DNA of 64,000 bases from Neobacillus rhizophilus (GCF_018343535.1 NZ_JAGYPF010000004.1:44043-108042), one strand, 5' to 3'. Shown: positions 16,835-26,762, counted from the first letter of the stretch. Program-made: numbers and translations. Notes: generated by a model from the sequence alone, not told the origin.

Positions 16835-17269
16835 ATGAAGACTGCCTATAACAGTGAGATCCTGAATTCATTTTCAGATATAAGCAAGCTTCTTTTTAAA
16901 GTTTCGAAAAAAGATGCTGATAAGAACGGATTAACCGTTGTTCAGCTGAAGGCTTTGTATAAAATTTCCCAGCGTCCAAATCTGGGATTAGTGGAACTGG
17001 CAGAAATCCTAAAATTAACGAACAGCACCGTCAGCGGGGTAGTCGACCGGCTGGTGCACAGCGGTTTTGTTGAACGCCGCAATCCGCCCCATGATCGCCG
17101 TGCGATCACGATTCATCTGACGGAAAAAGGCGAAGAAAAATTGGAACAAGCGATATTGAATGAATCAGAGCTTGTCCAAAAGCTTAACAAGATTAAGCAA
17201 TTGCCGGAAGAGGATATTCAGCAGTTATTGCGCATTCACAAGCAAATCCAAGATATTTTAAGTGAATAA
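16835..17269 (+). CDS. MarR-family transcriptional regulator
   Basis: A 144-residue protein with the MarR winged helix: LVELAEILKLTNSTVSGVVDRLV (helix-turn-helix, near 48-72) followed by the wing with conserved DRRAITIHLTEKG (near 88-100). AAAGGAGGAGGGG precedes the ATG. It heads an operon with the HlyD-like and DHA2 efflux genes (17 and 8 bases spacing), the usual layout of an EmrR-EmrA-EmrB type drug-response unit. A palindromic operator candidate lies just upstream. The inducer is unknown. Confidence 0.9.
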   Translation: MKTAYNSEILNSFSDISKLLFKVSKKDADKNGLTVVQLKALYKISQRPNLGLVELAEILKLTNSTVSGVVDRLVHSGFVERRNPPHDRRAITIHLTEKGEEKLEQAILNESELVQKLNKIKQLPEEDIQQLLRIHKQIQDILSE

Positions 17270-17286
17270 AGGAGGACTTCATATTT

Positions 17287-17934
17287 ATGAACGCAAAACG
17301 CATGATCATATTAAATGTCATACTATTGATTATTTTAGTGGGTGGAGGCTTTGCAGGTTATTATTACTTTAATCAATCTGTGAATTATTTATCCACCGAT
17401 AACGCCCAAATTGCCGGCCAGCAGGTAAGTGTTGCTGCACCTGCAACTGGAAAATTGTCAAACTGGACAGGAAAGACAGGAGATACATTTTCAAAGGATA
17501 ACTCCATGGGTACAGTTCAAATGGTTAGTGACAAAGGGGCGGTCGATATAGACATTAAAGCTCCTGCAGATGGAACAATTGTCCAAACAACAGCTGTCGA
17601 AAATACAATGGTTGCAGCAGGAACACCGCTTGCCGTCACCTATGACCTTGATCATTTATGGGTAACTGCCAATGTCAAAGAAATCGATTTGGATGATGTA
17701 AAGGTTGGCCAGGATGTCGATATTTATGTTGATGCTTTTCCAAATATCACGCTAAACGGCAAGGTTGAAGAAATTGGCTTGGCAACAGCCGGCACTTTCT
17801 CACTTTTACCAAAAAACAATGCTTCAGGAAACTACACAAAAGAAACACAGGTCGTTCCTGTCAAAATTTCGCTTGATCATTATGGAGAAAGATTAGTTCC
17901 TGGTATGAATGTGACAGTGCGAATTCATAAGTAG
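17287..17934 (+). CDS. HlyD/EmrA-like membrane fusion protein
   Basis: A 215-residue periplasmic-adaptor-type protein with one N-terminal membrane helix (residues 8-27), the characteristic STDNAQIAGQ start of the mature part, a biotinyl-lipoyl-like hairpin (ISVAAPATG-type and IKAPADGTIVQ near 98) and a beta-barrel domain ending VPGMNVTVRI. The long coiled-coil hairpin of EmrA is absent, which suits a Gram-positive cell without an outer membrane. It is co-transcribed between MarR and the DHA2 transporter and probably works with the latter. Confidence 0.85.
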   Translation: MNAKRMIILNVILLIILVGGGFAGYYYFNQSVNYLSTDNAQIAGQQVSVAAPATGKLSNWTGKTGDTFSKDNSMGTVQMVSDKGAVDIDIKAPADGTIVQTTAVENTMVAAGTPLAVTYDLDHLWVTANVKEIDLDDVKVGQDVDIYVDAFPNITLNGKVEEIGLATAGTFSLLPKNNASGNYTKETQVVPVKISLDHYGERLVPGMNVTVRIHK

Positions 17935-17942
17935 GTGATGAC

Positions 17943-19745
17943 ATGTCCATATACCTTACAGGTTATATTCTAATATCGGTCCTTCTATTATTATTTGTAA
18001 ATGTAATGTTGAAAAAACAAAATAAATCTAAAAAACAGGAACTGCAGGCGGAAAATGTTGACCAGCCTGAACAGGAAAATAGCACTGCTTTAGTGAAAGA
18101 AGAAGTGCAGTCTTTTGAAGACGAACAACCTGGACAAAAGCCCCAAACTGAAGCGGTGGAAAAGACGAAAGAAAAAGAACAACCAGCAAGAAAACCAGAC
18201 GCCAATTCCTCAAGAGCGGAGAAATTTGAAGGGAAACGTGGCAAAGTGGTTGCAGCCATGATGCTTGGTGCATTTGTGGCGATTCTGAATCAAACATTAT
18301 TGAATGTGGCGATTCCGCATATTATGAATGATTTAGGCATCTCCGCAAGCACGGTTCAATGGCTTTCAACAGGATATATGTTAACGAACGGTATCATTAT
18401 TCCTATCACCGCTTTTTTAACGGCAAGACTTGGGACGAGGAAATTATTTATTTTTGCCGTCATATCCTTTACCCTGGGATCCGTTATCTGCTCGATTTCG
18501 CCAACCTTTTCGTTGTTAATGCTGGGAAGGATTGTCCAGGCAGCGGGTGCCGGTATCATTATGCCGCTCCTGATGACTGTATTTCTGACCATATACCCTC
18601 CAAATCAACGTGGAGCGGCAATGGGGCTTATGGGTGTCGCCATGCTGTTTGCTCCGGCGATTGGTCCGACTCTTTCAGGATGGTTGATTGGTCATTATGA
18701 TTGGCGTGTGTTATTTGATATTGTTATTCCCTTTGGCATTTTGTCCATTATCCTTGCGAGTGTTTGGATGGTGGATGTCATTGAAATTTCAAAACCAAAA
18801 TTCGATACACCCGGGTTCATTTTATCTACGGTTGGTTTAGGGTTCTTGCTATATGGTTTCAGTGAGGCAGGAAATAATGGCTGGGACAGCATTCAAGTGG
18901 TGGTTTCATTATCAATCGGAGTCATTGGTTTAATCGCATTTATTTGGCGGGAATTGACCACAGACCAGCCGATGCTGGAATTGCGTGTGTTCAAATATGA
19001 CATCTTTGCCCTAACGACGATCATTGGGATGATCATTAATATGGCGATGTTTGCAGCGATGATCTTGCTGCCAATCTATCTGCAAAATATCCGCGGCTTT
19101 ACTGCATTGGATTCAGGTCTGTTAATGCTGCCTGGTGCCATTGTCATGGCGGTTATGATGCCAATTTCCGGACGGCTATTTGATAAAATGGGTGCGCGCT
19201 GGCTGGCTGTGTTTGGTCTAATTATTACGGTCGTCACGACATGGCAATTTACGAAACTAACGATGTCTACATCGTATGGCTATATTATGCTGCTTTATGT
19301 TATGCGAATGTTTGGGATGTCTTTCTTAGCGATGACGGTTCAGACAGAGGGGATGAATCAATTGCCATTAAGGCTGGCAGGACATGGAACATCCGCTTCA
19401 AATACGGCAAGAACCGTTGCCGGAAGCCTTGGTACAGCCTTTCTAGTTACCGTTATGACAACAAGAAGTGAATTCCATTCTGCGAATTTCACAAATGTGA
19501 TCACAAGTGCTAACCCATACCTTGCAGCTAAATTATCTGGACTGGGTCAGGGACTTGCCGCTATGGCAGGGATTCCTGTTCAACAAGGGAAGATGCTGGC
19601 AACCTATTCTATCTATGGTGAAGCCATGAAGGAAGCCACGATTAGCGGTATCAATGACGCTTTTGTCGTTGCGACGGGAATTGCAGCAGTTGCTTTGGTG
19701 CTGGCATTCTTTATCAAAAGAGCAAGACCTAGTGCTGAAAAATAG
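17943..19745 (+). CDS. DHA2 (EmrB/QacA) drug-efflux transporter with N-terminal extension
   Basis: A 600-residue MFS transporter with 14 helices. Motifs include LNQTLLNVAIPHIMNDL in helix 1 (near residue 115), the loop motif LTARLGTRKLF, RIVQAAGAGIIMPLLMTV (motif C region near 200) and GPTLSGWLIGHYDWRVLF. Before helix 1 is an unusual 100-residue extension: one extra membrane helix (residues 4-21) and a highly charged Glu/Gln/Lys-rich linker (about 23-95). The start is fixed by GTGATGACATG context 8 bases after the HlyD gene. Proton-driven export of toxic compounds is expected; substrates are unknown. Confidence 0.88.
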   Translation: MSIYLTGYILISVLLLLFVNVMLKKQNKSKKQELQAENVDQPEQENSTALVKEEVQSFEDEQPGQKPQTEAVEKTKEKEQPARKPDANSSRAEKFEGKRGKVVAAMMLGAFVAILNQTLLNVAIPHIMNDLGISASTVQWLSTGYMLTNGIIIPITAFLTARLGTRKLFIFAVISFTLGSVICSISPTFSLLMLGRIVQAAGAGIIMPLLMTVFLTIYPPNQRGAAMGLMGVAMLFAPAIGPTLSGWLIGHYDWRVLFDIVIPFGILSIILASVWMVDVIEISKPKFDTPGFILSTVGLGFLLYGFSEAGNNGWDSIQVVVSLSIGVIGLIAFIWRELTTDQPMLELRVFKYDIFALTTIIGMIINMAMFAAMILLPIYLQNIRGFTALDSGLLMLPGAIVMAVMMPISGRLFDKMGARWLAVFGLIITVVTTWQFTKLTMSTSYGYIMLLYVMRMFGMSFLAMTVQTEGMNQLPLRLAGHGTSASNTARTVAGSLGTAFLVTVMTTRSEFHSANFTNVITSANPYLAAKLSGLGQGLAAMAGIPVQQGKMLATYSIYGEAMKEATISGINDAFVVATGIAAVALVLAFFIKRARPSAEK

Positions 19746-19760
19746 TAATTTTACCAAGAA

Positions 19761-19793
19761 AAAATGCCTGCCGGAGTGGCAGGCATTTTTTTT
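19761..19793. terminator. Bidirectional terminator
   Basis: AAAATGCCTGCC and GGCAGGCATTTTTT form a strong stem with T-runs on both strands, between the efflux operon and the convergent guaC. Confidence 0.9.
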
Positions 19794-20775
19794 AATAAAT
19801 TTTATCTCCATTAAAGATCGAATTCTTCACGACAACATAGTCAACCGTACGAATATCCTTCAATTTGTTTCCGCCTGCATAGGAGATAGAGGATTGAAGA
19901 TCCTGCTCCATCTCAATTAATGTATCGATTAATTTTCCTTTATGTTCTACGTACATTTTTTTGCCTTCGACATTTTTTCGTTCGCCTTTTTGGAATTCTG
20001 AAGCAGAACCGAAATATTCCTTAAAGCACTTTCCATCCTTTTCGAATGTTTCACCAGGAGATTCTTCGTGACCTGCGAATAACGAACCAATCATCACCAT
20101 GGATGCCCCGAAACGGACAGACTTAGCGATATCACCGTGGGTGCGGATACCGCCGTCCGCGATAATCGGCTTGCTAGCGGCTTTTGCGCACCATCTTAGG
20201 GCTGCCAGCTGCCAGCCTCCAGTACCGAATCCGGTCTTAATTTTCGTAATACATACTTTACCTGGTCCAATACCGACCTTAGTTGCATCGGCACCAGCAT
20301 GCTCTAACTCTCTTACGGCTTCAGGTGTTCCAACGTTACCAGCGATGACAAAGCTGCCAGGAATTAGTTTTTTAATATGCTTAATCATATCAATAACGGC
20401 ATTGGAATGTCCATGGGCGATATCGATGGTAATAAACTCGGGTGTCAAGTTTTCATCGGCAAGCTGCTGGACGAATTCATATTCTCCTTCTTTCACTCCT
20501 ACGCTGATGGATGCGATTAGGCCGCGTGCTTGCATATCTTTCACAAAGTCAAGACGCGTTTCCGGCTGGAAACGGTGCATGATATAGAAGTAACCGTTTT
20601 CGGCTAAGAAAATAGCAATTTTTTCATCGATGATCGTCTGCATATTTGCAGGGACGACCGGTAATTTAAATTTATGACCTCCAAATTCGACGCTTGTGTC
20701 ACACTCAGAACGGCTCTTTACGATTGATTTTGCGGGAATTAGTTGAATATCTTCGTAATCAAATACTGTATCCAT
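19792..20775 (-). CDS. guaC: GMP reductase
   Basis: A 327-residue IMPDH/GMPR-family TIM barrel that reduces GMP to IMP with NADPH, linking guanine and adenine nucleotide pools. It starts [13 protein letters not shown]; the catalytic cysteine is in [11 protein letters not shown] (near 175), and [13 protein letters not shown] and [19 protein letters not shown] form the phosphate-binding region. There is no CBS insert, which separates it from IMP dehydrogenase. AGGAGTG precedes the ATG. It is monocistronic, with a TATAAT-like -10 near 20800-20806 on the minus strand. Confidence 0.95.
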   Translation of the reverse strand: MDTVFDYEDIQLIPAKSIVKSRSECDTSVEFGGHKFKLPVVPANMQTIIDEKIAIFLAENGYFYIMHRFQPETRLDFVKDMQARGLIASISVGVKEGEYEFVQQLADENLTPEFITIDIAHGHSNAVIDMIKHIKKLIPGSFVIAGNVGTPEAVRELEHAGADATKVGIGPGKVCITKIKTGFGTGGWQLAALRWCAKAASKPIIADGGIRTHGDIAKSVRFGASMVMIGSLFAGHEESPGETFEKDGKCFKEYFGSASEFQKGERKNVEGKKMYVEHKGKLIDTLIEMEQDLQSSISYAGGNKLKDIRTVDYVVVKNSIFNGDKIY

Positions 20776-21182
20776 GAAATTACACTCCTAAACACGAATA
20801 TTATATAAAGTTTATGTTTTTATTGTTCGTACATTTGATAATTTACAGCATTTTTATCCAAATGTCAAAACATTTTCATTTTTATTTTTTCTAAATTAAT
20901 GTAACACAATGGACCGAGTTTCATTCTAAAGTAGCAATCTAGACAATCTTTTTAAAAAGAAAATACAAGCAGGCTAACAAAGTGTTGGGGGCAGACTCCA
21001 GCACTTTTATAACGTTTAACTATAGACGAATTGAATACTTCTATTAAAAATCAATATTTTACGAAGGGACAATTTATATGGTTAAATAAAACAAAATATT
21101 CAATTAATTCGGAAACAAAACTATTAGTTATCTCACAAAAAGTTTTGTGTATTTGAAAAACTGATTAAGGAGGAAATCAACA
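20776..21182. other. Intergenic region between guaC and patB
   Basis: No gene is visible. The first 60 bases hold the guaC ribosome site, a TATAAT-like -10 (minus strand), and CGAA/TTCG half-sites (20790-20802, 20822-20834) that loosely resemble PurBoxes, though their 27-base spacing does not fit. GTGTTGG/CCAGCAC at 20982-21004 forms a hairpin. The rest (21010-21170) is AT-rich DNA that should contain the patB promoter. Confidence 0.5.
20982..21006. repeat. Hairpin GTGTTGG/CCAGCAC
   Basis: A 7-bp stem (one G-U pair) around GGGCAGACT, followed by TTTTATAAC. It resembles the short GC-rich hairpins scattered in Bacillaceae intergenic DNA; terminator function is possible but no gene points into it. 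Confidence 0.45.
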
Positions 21183-22376
21183 GTGAAGTACAATTTTGAC
21201 ATCGAAATTAATAGGCATAATACAGCTTCGGCAAAATGGGATGAAACAGAGAATTTATTCGGGGAAAAGAATTTACTTCCCATGTGGGTGGCTGATATGG
21301 ACTTTCAATCACCGGCGCCAGTAATCGAAGCAATCATCAAAAAGGCTGAGCATGGAATCTTTGGCTACACCACACGTCCAGATTCATATTATCGTGCAAT
21401 TATCGATTGGATGCAGGAAAGGTACAACTGGAGTGTACAAAAAGAATGGATTTGCTATAGTCCAGGTGTGGTACCGGCATTAAATTATCTTGTGCAAACC
21501 TTTACGAATCCTGGAGACAAAATTGTGATCCAGCCCCCGGTTTATTATCCGTTTACTAATGCGATTGTCAATAATAACCGTCAAGTTGTTTATAACCAGC
21601 TAAAACATGAAAACGGTAATTACTCAATGGACCTTGAAGACCTGCGAGATAGAATCGATGAGAACGTCAAGATGCTGATTCTCTGCAATCCTCATAACCC
21701 ATCAGGACGTGTCTGGACAAAAGACGAGTTGACTGAGCTAGGGAAGATTTGTATTGAGAACAACATTCTCATTGTGTCCGATGAAATCCATTGTGACTTA
21801 GTTTTTAAAGGAAAGACGCATACAGTCTTTGCCTCCATTTCTGAAGAATTTGCTGAGCATACCATTGTCTGTACGGCTCCTAGCAAAACCTTTAATTTAG
21901 CAGGCTTGCAGACTTCCAATATCATCATCCCCAATCAAAAGCTGAGAGATGAATTTAATGCGACCATGAATCGATTGTCTCTAAGACATACGAATACATT
22001 TGGGATTGCCGCAACTGAAAGCGCTTATCGTTTTGGCGGTGAATGGTTAGAACAAGTTGTTGATTATATTGAAAAAAACTTGAATTTCCTGAGCGAATAT
22101 ATGGAAAACAATATCAAGGAAATCAAAGTTATTAAACCTGAGGCAAGCTATCTTGTCTGGCTGGACTGTCGGGAACTTGGTTTGGATAAAGAAGGTCTCA
22201 AACAACTCATGTTAAAGCACGGCAATGTTGCTTTTAATCAAGGCTACACCTATGGACCGGGAGGGGAAGGATTTATTCGAATGAACATCGGCTGTCCGAG
22301 ATCCATTTTAGAAGAGGGGCTAAGAAGACTGGAAAAGGCAGTAAAAAGTCATCAGGGTACTGCGGCAAAAATTTAA
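21183..22376 (+). CDS. patB: PatB/MalY-family C-S lyase (cystathionine beta-lyase type)
   Basis: A 397-residue fold-type I PLP enzyme. LPMWVADMDFQSP near residue 37, NPHNPSGRVWT near 170, VSDEIHCDL near 200 and the Schiff-base lysine in TAPSKTFNLAGLQ (near 232) match the MalY/PatB subgroup, which cleaves cystathionine or cysteine to pyruvate, ammonia and a thiol. The start is GTG with AAGGAGG upstream. An amino-acid permease follows after 38 bases, suggesting uptake and breakdown of a sulfur amino acid in one operon. Confidence 0.9.
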   Translation: MKYNFDIEINRHNTASAKWDETENLFGEKNLLPMWVADMDFQSPAPVIEAIIKKAEHGIFGYTTRPDSYYRAIIDWMQERYNWSVQKEWICYSPGVVPALNYLVQTFTNPGDKIVIQPPVYYPFTNAIVNNNRQVVYNQLKHENGNYSMDLEDLRDRIDENVKMLILCNPHNPSGRVWTKDELTELGKICIENNILIVSDEIHCDLVFKGKTHTVFASISEEFAEHTIVCTAPSKTFNLAGLQTSNIIIPNQKLRDEFNATMNRLSLRHTNTFGIAATESAYRFGGEWLEQVVDYIEKNLNFLSEYMENNIKEIKVIKPEASYLVWLDCRELGLDKEGLKQLMLKHGNVAFNQGYTYGPGGEGFIRMNIGCPRSILEEGLRRLEKAVKSHQGTAAKI

Positions 22377-22414
22377 ATATAAAAAACTAGTAAAAAAGGG
22401 AAGGTGAAGGGAAT

Positions 22415-23791
22415 TTGAGTAATCAGGAAGCAAAATTGAAGAAGGTTTTGGGTCTAGGAGATACGATGGGAATTGCGGTAGGTCAAATCATTGGAGCAGG
22501 TATCATGTCCCTTACTGGGATCGCGATTGGTATGACCGGAACTGGTGTGGTTTTGGCTTTTGTTCTATCATCAATCTTTACCTTGTTTAAGGTAATGCCA
22601 ACTGCCATTATGGGAGCAGCAATTCCAACAACCGGGGGATTTTACCGATATTCCAGTCGTCTCTTATCACCTAAGTTAGGGTTCTTCTGGCTTCTGCTGT
22701 TCATCATTACACAATTAACCATTGCATTGTATGCGCTATCATTTGCGGATTACTTACAAAGCTTGTATCCTAGTGTCCCTATTAAACTAGTTGCTTTTAT
22801 CATGTTAACAGTTTTCTATATCACCAACCTTGTCGGCGTAAAAGTGGCCGCAATTGCTGAAAAAATTATGGTCATCGTCTTGGTCATTTCCCTTGGTTTG
22901 TTCGTGGCGTGGGGGGTTCCGGAGATTAATTATTCCGTATTTAACACGAGAGAAATGTTCCCAGGAGGAATTACCGGTTTCCTTTCGGCAGTCGCATTGC
23001 TCTCATTTGCTACAGGAGGCGCTCAATATGTTGCCGAACTGGGCGGAGAAATGAAAAATCCAGGCCGTGATATACCCCTAACGATTATCACAACAACGGT
23101 TGGAGTCGGAATTCTTTATGCGCTCATGGCGGCCGTTGCTTCAAGTGTTCTGCCAGTTGCCGACGTGGCCAATAAGCCTTTGACGGAAGTAGCCAGAACA
23201 ATCCTGCCTGAGCCTGTTTTCTTCTTCTTTATTATTGGCGGTGCGATGTTTGCGCTGGCGACCACCTTAAATGCACAAATGTCATGGGCAACGAAAGGAA
23301 TCCTGATTGCCTGTGAAGATGGCTGGCTGCCAAAGAAACTAGGGGTAGTTAGCAGTAAGTTTGGTACACCAATTTTGATTCTAACACTTTTTTATCTGAT
23401 TGGATTAATTCCGATAATTTCAGGATTTTCTCTAACCGTAATTGCATCATTAGGAAGCGGCATCGGATTTTTTGCTAACCTCATTCCGATTATCGCGGCA
23501 ACGCAGCTTCCGAAAAAATATCCGGAGTTATATGAGAAATCAAAATTCAAATTTAATCCAAGGACCTTATACGGGATTGTCGGGATTGCAATCGTCCTTT
23601 CCGTGGTTCAAGGCTATCTTCTGCTGAAAAACTTAACTGCCGGCTTGCTAGTTGGAGTGTTAATTTACATTGTTTGTTCTGCTTTTTATGTCATGATTGC
23701 GTCGAAGTCACAAAAATTAAAATCAGGAGAAGAGTTAGGTTTTAATGCTGAGCCTGAGCTAGAATCTGACATTAACATAAAGGCACTGTAA
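22415..23791 (+). CDS. APC-family amino acid permease
   Basis: A 458-residue, 12-helix amino acid-polyamine-organocation transporter. The helix 1 motif GQIIGAGIMSLTGIA (near residue 23), PTTGGFYRYSSRLLSP (near 75) and the helix 6 SFATGGAQYVAELGGEM are typical. TTG start with AAGGTGAAGGG upstream. It directly follows the C-S lyase, so cysteine, cystine, cystathionine or a relative is a reasonable guess for its cargo; the sequence does not settle it. Confidence 0.85.
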   Translation: MSNQEAKLKKVLGLGDTMGIAVGQIIGAGIMSLTGIAIGMTGTGVVLAFVLSSIFTLFKVMPTAIMGAAIPTTGGFYRYSSRLLSPKLGFFWLLLFIITQLTIALYALSFADYLQSLYPSVPIKLVAFIMLTVFYITNLVGVKVAAIAEKIMVIVLVISLGLFVAWGVPEINYSVFNTREMFPGGITGFLSAVALLSFATGGAQYVAELGGEMKNPGRDIPLTIITTTVGVGILYALMAAVASSVLPVADVANKPLTEVARTILPEPVFFFFIIGGAMFALATTLNAQMSWATKGILIACEDGWLPKKLGVVSSKFGTPILILTLFYLIGLIPIISGFSLTVIASLGSGIGFFANLIPIIAATQLPKKYPELYEKSKFKFNPRTLYGIVGIAIVLSVVQGYLLLKNLTAGLLVGVLIYIVCSAFYVMIASKSQKLKSGEELGFNAEPELESDINIKAL

Positions 23792-23888
23792 TGAAAATGA
23801 ATTTGTTCAATTAATATACGGGAATAGGAGACTCAATTCAATTCCAAAATAGGCTTTGAGTCTTCTTTTTAAAAGAGGGGGAATAAAT

Positions 23889-24545
23889 ATGAGTAATGAA
23901 AGTTTGTACAAAAAATCGGATCGCAGAAGACTTTCGGAGTTAGCAAAACTGGCACCCGAAACCTATCGTGCTTTTGGTGCTTTTAATCAAAAGGCAATGG
24001 CGGAAGGCTTACTGTCGGTGAAATTGAAGGAACTGATTGCTGTCGCTGTTGCTCATGTCACCGGATGTCCCTACTGTATTGAAGCCCATGTCGGTCAAAT
24101 CAAACGCCTTGAAGTATCGAAAGAGGAAATGCTTGAAGCCATCATGGTTGCGACAGCGCTGAAAGCCGGATCTGCTGCAGGCCATGGCGCCAATGCGCTC
24201 CAGGCATACGACGGAACAGATGAAGATGACCTTTATACATTATCGAATATGAAACGATTGAAGGATTTTCGTGAAGAAAACGCCGAGTTATTCCGTTCCT
24301 ATTTGGGATTTAGCCATCAGGCGATGAAGCCGGGTCTATTAAGCCAAAAAGAAAAAGAATTTATAGCAGTAGCCGTGGCCCATGTGACTGGTTGTGCCTA
24401 TTGCATCGATGCCCACACAAAAACAGCAAAGAAACTAGGAGCAACAATGGAAGAATTAACGGAAGCGATTTTTGTCGCCACCGCTTTAAAAGCAGGTTCC
24501 GCGCTTGCTCATAGTATTAATGCATTAAATGCCTACGGAGAGTAA
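23889..24545 (+). CDS. Double carboxymuconolactone decarboxylase-domain (AhpD-like) protein
   Basis: A 218-residue protein made of two copies of an AhpD-like CMD domain. Each copy has the redox motif: VTGCPYCIEAHV near residue 60 and VTGCAYCIDAHT near 167, each about 35 residues before ATALKAGSA. AhpD-type CxxC proteins act as peroxidase reductants; a thiol-dependent antioxidant role is likely but not shown. The internal duplication is obvious by eye. ATG 23889 follows AGAGGGGG. A MFS gene starts 22 bases after its stop. Confidence 0.85.
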   Translation: MSNESLYKKSDRRRLSELAKLAPETYRAFGAFNQKAMAEGLLSVKLKELIAVAVAHVTGCPYCIEAHVGQIKRLEVSKEEMLEAIMVATALKAGSAAGHGANALQAYDGTDEDDLYTLSNMKRLKDFREENAELFRSYLGFSHQAMKPGLLSQKEKEFIAVAVAHVTGCAYCIDAHTKTAKKLGATMEELTEAIFVATALKAGSALAHSINALNAYGE

Positions 24546-24567
24546 GCAAACTAGAAGGAGATTCATA

Positions 24568-25836
24568 ATGAAGCTTCCAAAAACATTTGCATCACTGGGA
24601 TTTCGATATTTTCGTTATTTATGGATTAGTTCAGCGTTGGCCAATTCAGGACAATATTCCTTTACGGTAGCTGCCAGCTGGCTTATTTATTCGCTGTCTA
24701 ATTCTACCGCACTTGTAGGGACAGCCGTTTTTGCCACGATGATTCCTGGGGTTCTTTTCGGACCGATAATCGGGGTATTGGTGGATCGTTTTGATAGGCG
24801 GCGTTTATTGACCATAGCCGTATTTTCAAATGCATGCAACACAGGGGCTTTAGCATTGTTGAGTTTGCTTGGGATTGTGTCACCATGGGTAGTGATTATG
24901 TGTGCATTTTTCTTGGGCATTTGTTTTAATCTGCAAATGACCTGTACTAACGCGATTATGCCTGACCTAATTCCTAAGAATACTCTTTACAATGCCACGG
25001 CCCTGCAAGGCACGATATCGCATGGCGCAGGCTTTATCGGTTCGGCTCTGGCCAGTCCAATCCTGGTTATGGCCGGTCCGGGCACTGTCTTTGCACTATG
25101 TTTTCTGCTCTATATGGGGGCAGGGATCCAGTCATTATGGATTCGAACCAATCAAACTGCCACAACTTTAGGAAATCTGCATCTCAAAAATATTTTTGAG
25201 CCTGTCGTGGAAGGGATGATGTACATTCGGAGGACACCGGCACTTGGGCTCTTAATTCTCATGGTTTTCCTCCACTGTTTATTAACGATGGCGTATACAT
25301 CGTTACTTCCTCAGTTTATTCACGAGGGTCTAGGGGCAGACAGTGGAATTTACGGCAGTTTGATGATGTTTATCGGATTAGGGGCCATCCTTGGCAATCT
25401 AAGTACAGCCTCCATATCCACCCCAAGGGGGCAGGGTATCCTTTATATTATGACGGCATTGGCAAGCGGCCTGACCTTATTTCTTCTTGGGCTCACAGGT
25501 ACGCCTCTGCTAGCCTTTATTGTCGGCGTAACGGTAGGTGCATCCCAAGCTGTTTTTATGGCAATTAATCTATCATTTGTCTTGCAGAGGGCAAATGATG
25601 AATTTCGCGGGCGTGTGGCGAGTGTCAATTTTATCCTTGCTTCTGGGGCGATGGCGGTCGGGAACTTTATATACGGCTCTTTCAGCAAATTAATCCCTCC
25701 GAAAATCAATATGATGTCCACTGGCAGCCTGTTTGTGGTGATTGTAGTGGTCTTAATCCTGATCTCGCCGACTTTAAGATCGTTATACAAGAAAAACGTC
25801 AAAGCACAGGAAAATCAGGGGTCGGTCGTCATGTGA
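24568..25836 (+). CDS. MFS exporter (EntS/MFS_3-like)
   Basis: A 422-residue MFS protein. FRYFRYLWISSALANSGQYSF at the start, the loop motif GPIIGVLVDRFDRRRLL (near 62) and later RGRVASVNFI resemble the EntS/MFS_3 multidrug or siderophore exporter branch. The ATG at 24568 has AAGGAG 7 bases upstream; the frame is open further back into the preceding gene but without a ribosome site. Likely co-transcribed with the CMD protein. Substrate unknown. Confidence 0.82.
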   Translation: MKLPKTFASLGFRYFRYLWISSALANSGQYSFTVAASWLIYSLSNSTALVGTAVFATMIPGVLFGPIIGVLVDRFDRRRLLTIAVFSNACNTGALALLSLLGIVSPWVVIMCAFFLGICFNLQMTCTNAIMPDLIPKNTLYNATALQGTISHGAGFIGSALASPILVMAGPGTVFALCFLLYMGAGIQSLWIRTNQTATTLGNLHLKNIFEPVVEGMMYIRRTPALGLLILMVFLHCLLTMAYTSLLPQFIHEGLGADSGIYGSLMMFIGLGAILGNLSTASISTPRGQGILYIMTALASGLTLFLLGLTGTPLLAFIVGVTVGASQAVFMAINLSFVLQRANDEFRGRVASVNFILASGAMAVGNFIYGSFSKLIPPKINMMSTGSLFVVIVVVLILISPTLRSLYKKNVKAQENQGSVVM

Positions 25837-25868
25837 AAAAAACGCCACTCAATTTATGGGGGGCATCA

Positions 25869-26762
25869 TTAAATTCTTTGGAAATAGCTAATTTGTTCTT
25901 TTAGTATTTTTATAAACTCTTGGCTAGCAATGGAACGGTGGGTCTTTAATTGAATGTAACAATAATTGACTTCAATTTTTTCATCAGAAATGTCTAATGG
26001 GATGATTTCTCCTGTATGTACATAAGGGTCAACCTTTAATGACATTTCAGTATAGAAACCAATTGCCATTCCTTGCGCAATAATATGTTTGGCTGCTTCC
26101 AAATTTTTCGACTTGATTAAATAGTTTGGCGTTCCGTGTTTTTTTAAGATATTCCTAAGAGAATCAGAGGAACAAATAACGGGATGTTTTAAGATCTCTT
26201 TTATAGATATTTCATTATGTCTCGCAAAAGTGGAATGTTTCCCTACACATGCAATAGATTTAGTAGTAAAAAGGTGTCCACTCAAAAGCTTGGAATCCAC
26301 ATCATCGGCAATTGACAAACCGATATCTGTTTTTCCATCGATAACGAGTTGTTTGATTGTGCGCGTATCATCTTCAATCAGTTCTAGTTCTATACCGGGA
26401 TATTTCTTTTTATAAATAACCAATGCCCGAGGCAAAACACTAGTACTGACGCCAGCAATGGATGCAATGGATAACCTTCCTTTTAAAAGCGAATGCTCAA
26501 TATTAACGGTTTCTTGCAGCTCCTCGACTTTGTTGAGGATTTCCTGAGCTTTTAAAATCACTGCTTTTCCGCTTTCAGTTGGTAAAGCACCGTTTTTGGA
26601 ACGTTTAAAAATTTTAACGCCCAATTCGTATTCAAGAGAAGATATCGCATGACTAATGCTTGGCTGCGCCACGTGCAGGCGTTCCGCCGCTGCAGAAAGC
26701 GACCCCGTTTTGGCAATTTCAACAACGTACATTAGCTGTTCTATACGCAAATAGTTCACCAT
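25869..26762 (-). CDS. LysR-family transcriptional regulator
   Basis: A 297-residue LTTR. The N-terminal helix-turn-helix (LRIEQLMYVVEIAKTGSLSA, then AERLHVAQPSISHAISSLE) covers residues 5-60, and the effector domain about 90-290 with DIGLSIADDVD-like periplasmic-binding-protein folds. It is divergent from the DUF169 gene at 26884 across about 120 bases, the usual arrangement for an LTTR and its target. The ribosome site is weak (GATGG), so the exact start is uncertain. Confidence 0.88.
   Translation of the reverse strand: MVNYLRIEQLMYVVEIAKTGSLSAAAERLHVAQPSISHAISSLEYELGVKIFKRSKNGALPTESGKAVILKAQEILNKVEELQETVNIEHSLLKGRLSIASIAGVSTSVLPRALVIYKKKYPGIELELIEDDTRTIKQLVIDGKTDIGLSIADDVDSKLLSGHLFTTKSIACVGKHSTFARHNEISIKEILKHPVICSSDSLRNILKKHGTPNYLIKSKNLEAAKHIIAQGMAIGFYTEMSLKVDPYVHTGEIIPLDISDEKIEVNYCYIQLKTHRSIASQEFIKILKEQISYFQRI

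Noticed and set aside
20790..20834. PurBox-like CGAA/TTCG half-sites before guaC
   Set aside because: Spacing of 27 bases and weak flanks do not fit the PurR operator well; kept only as a remark.
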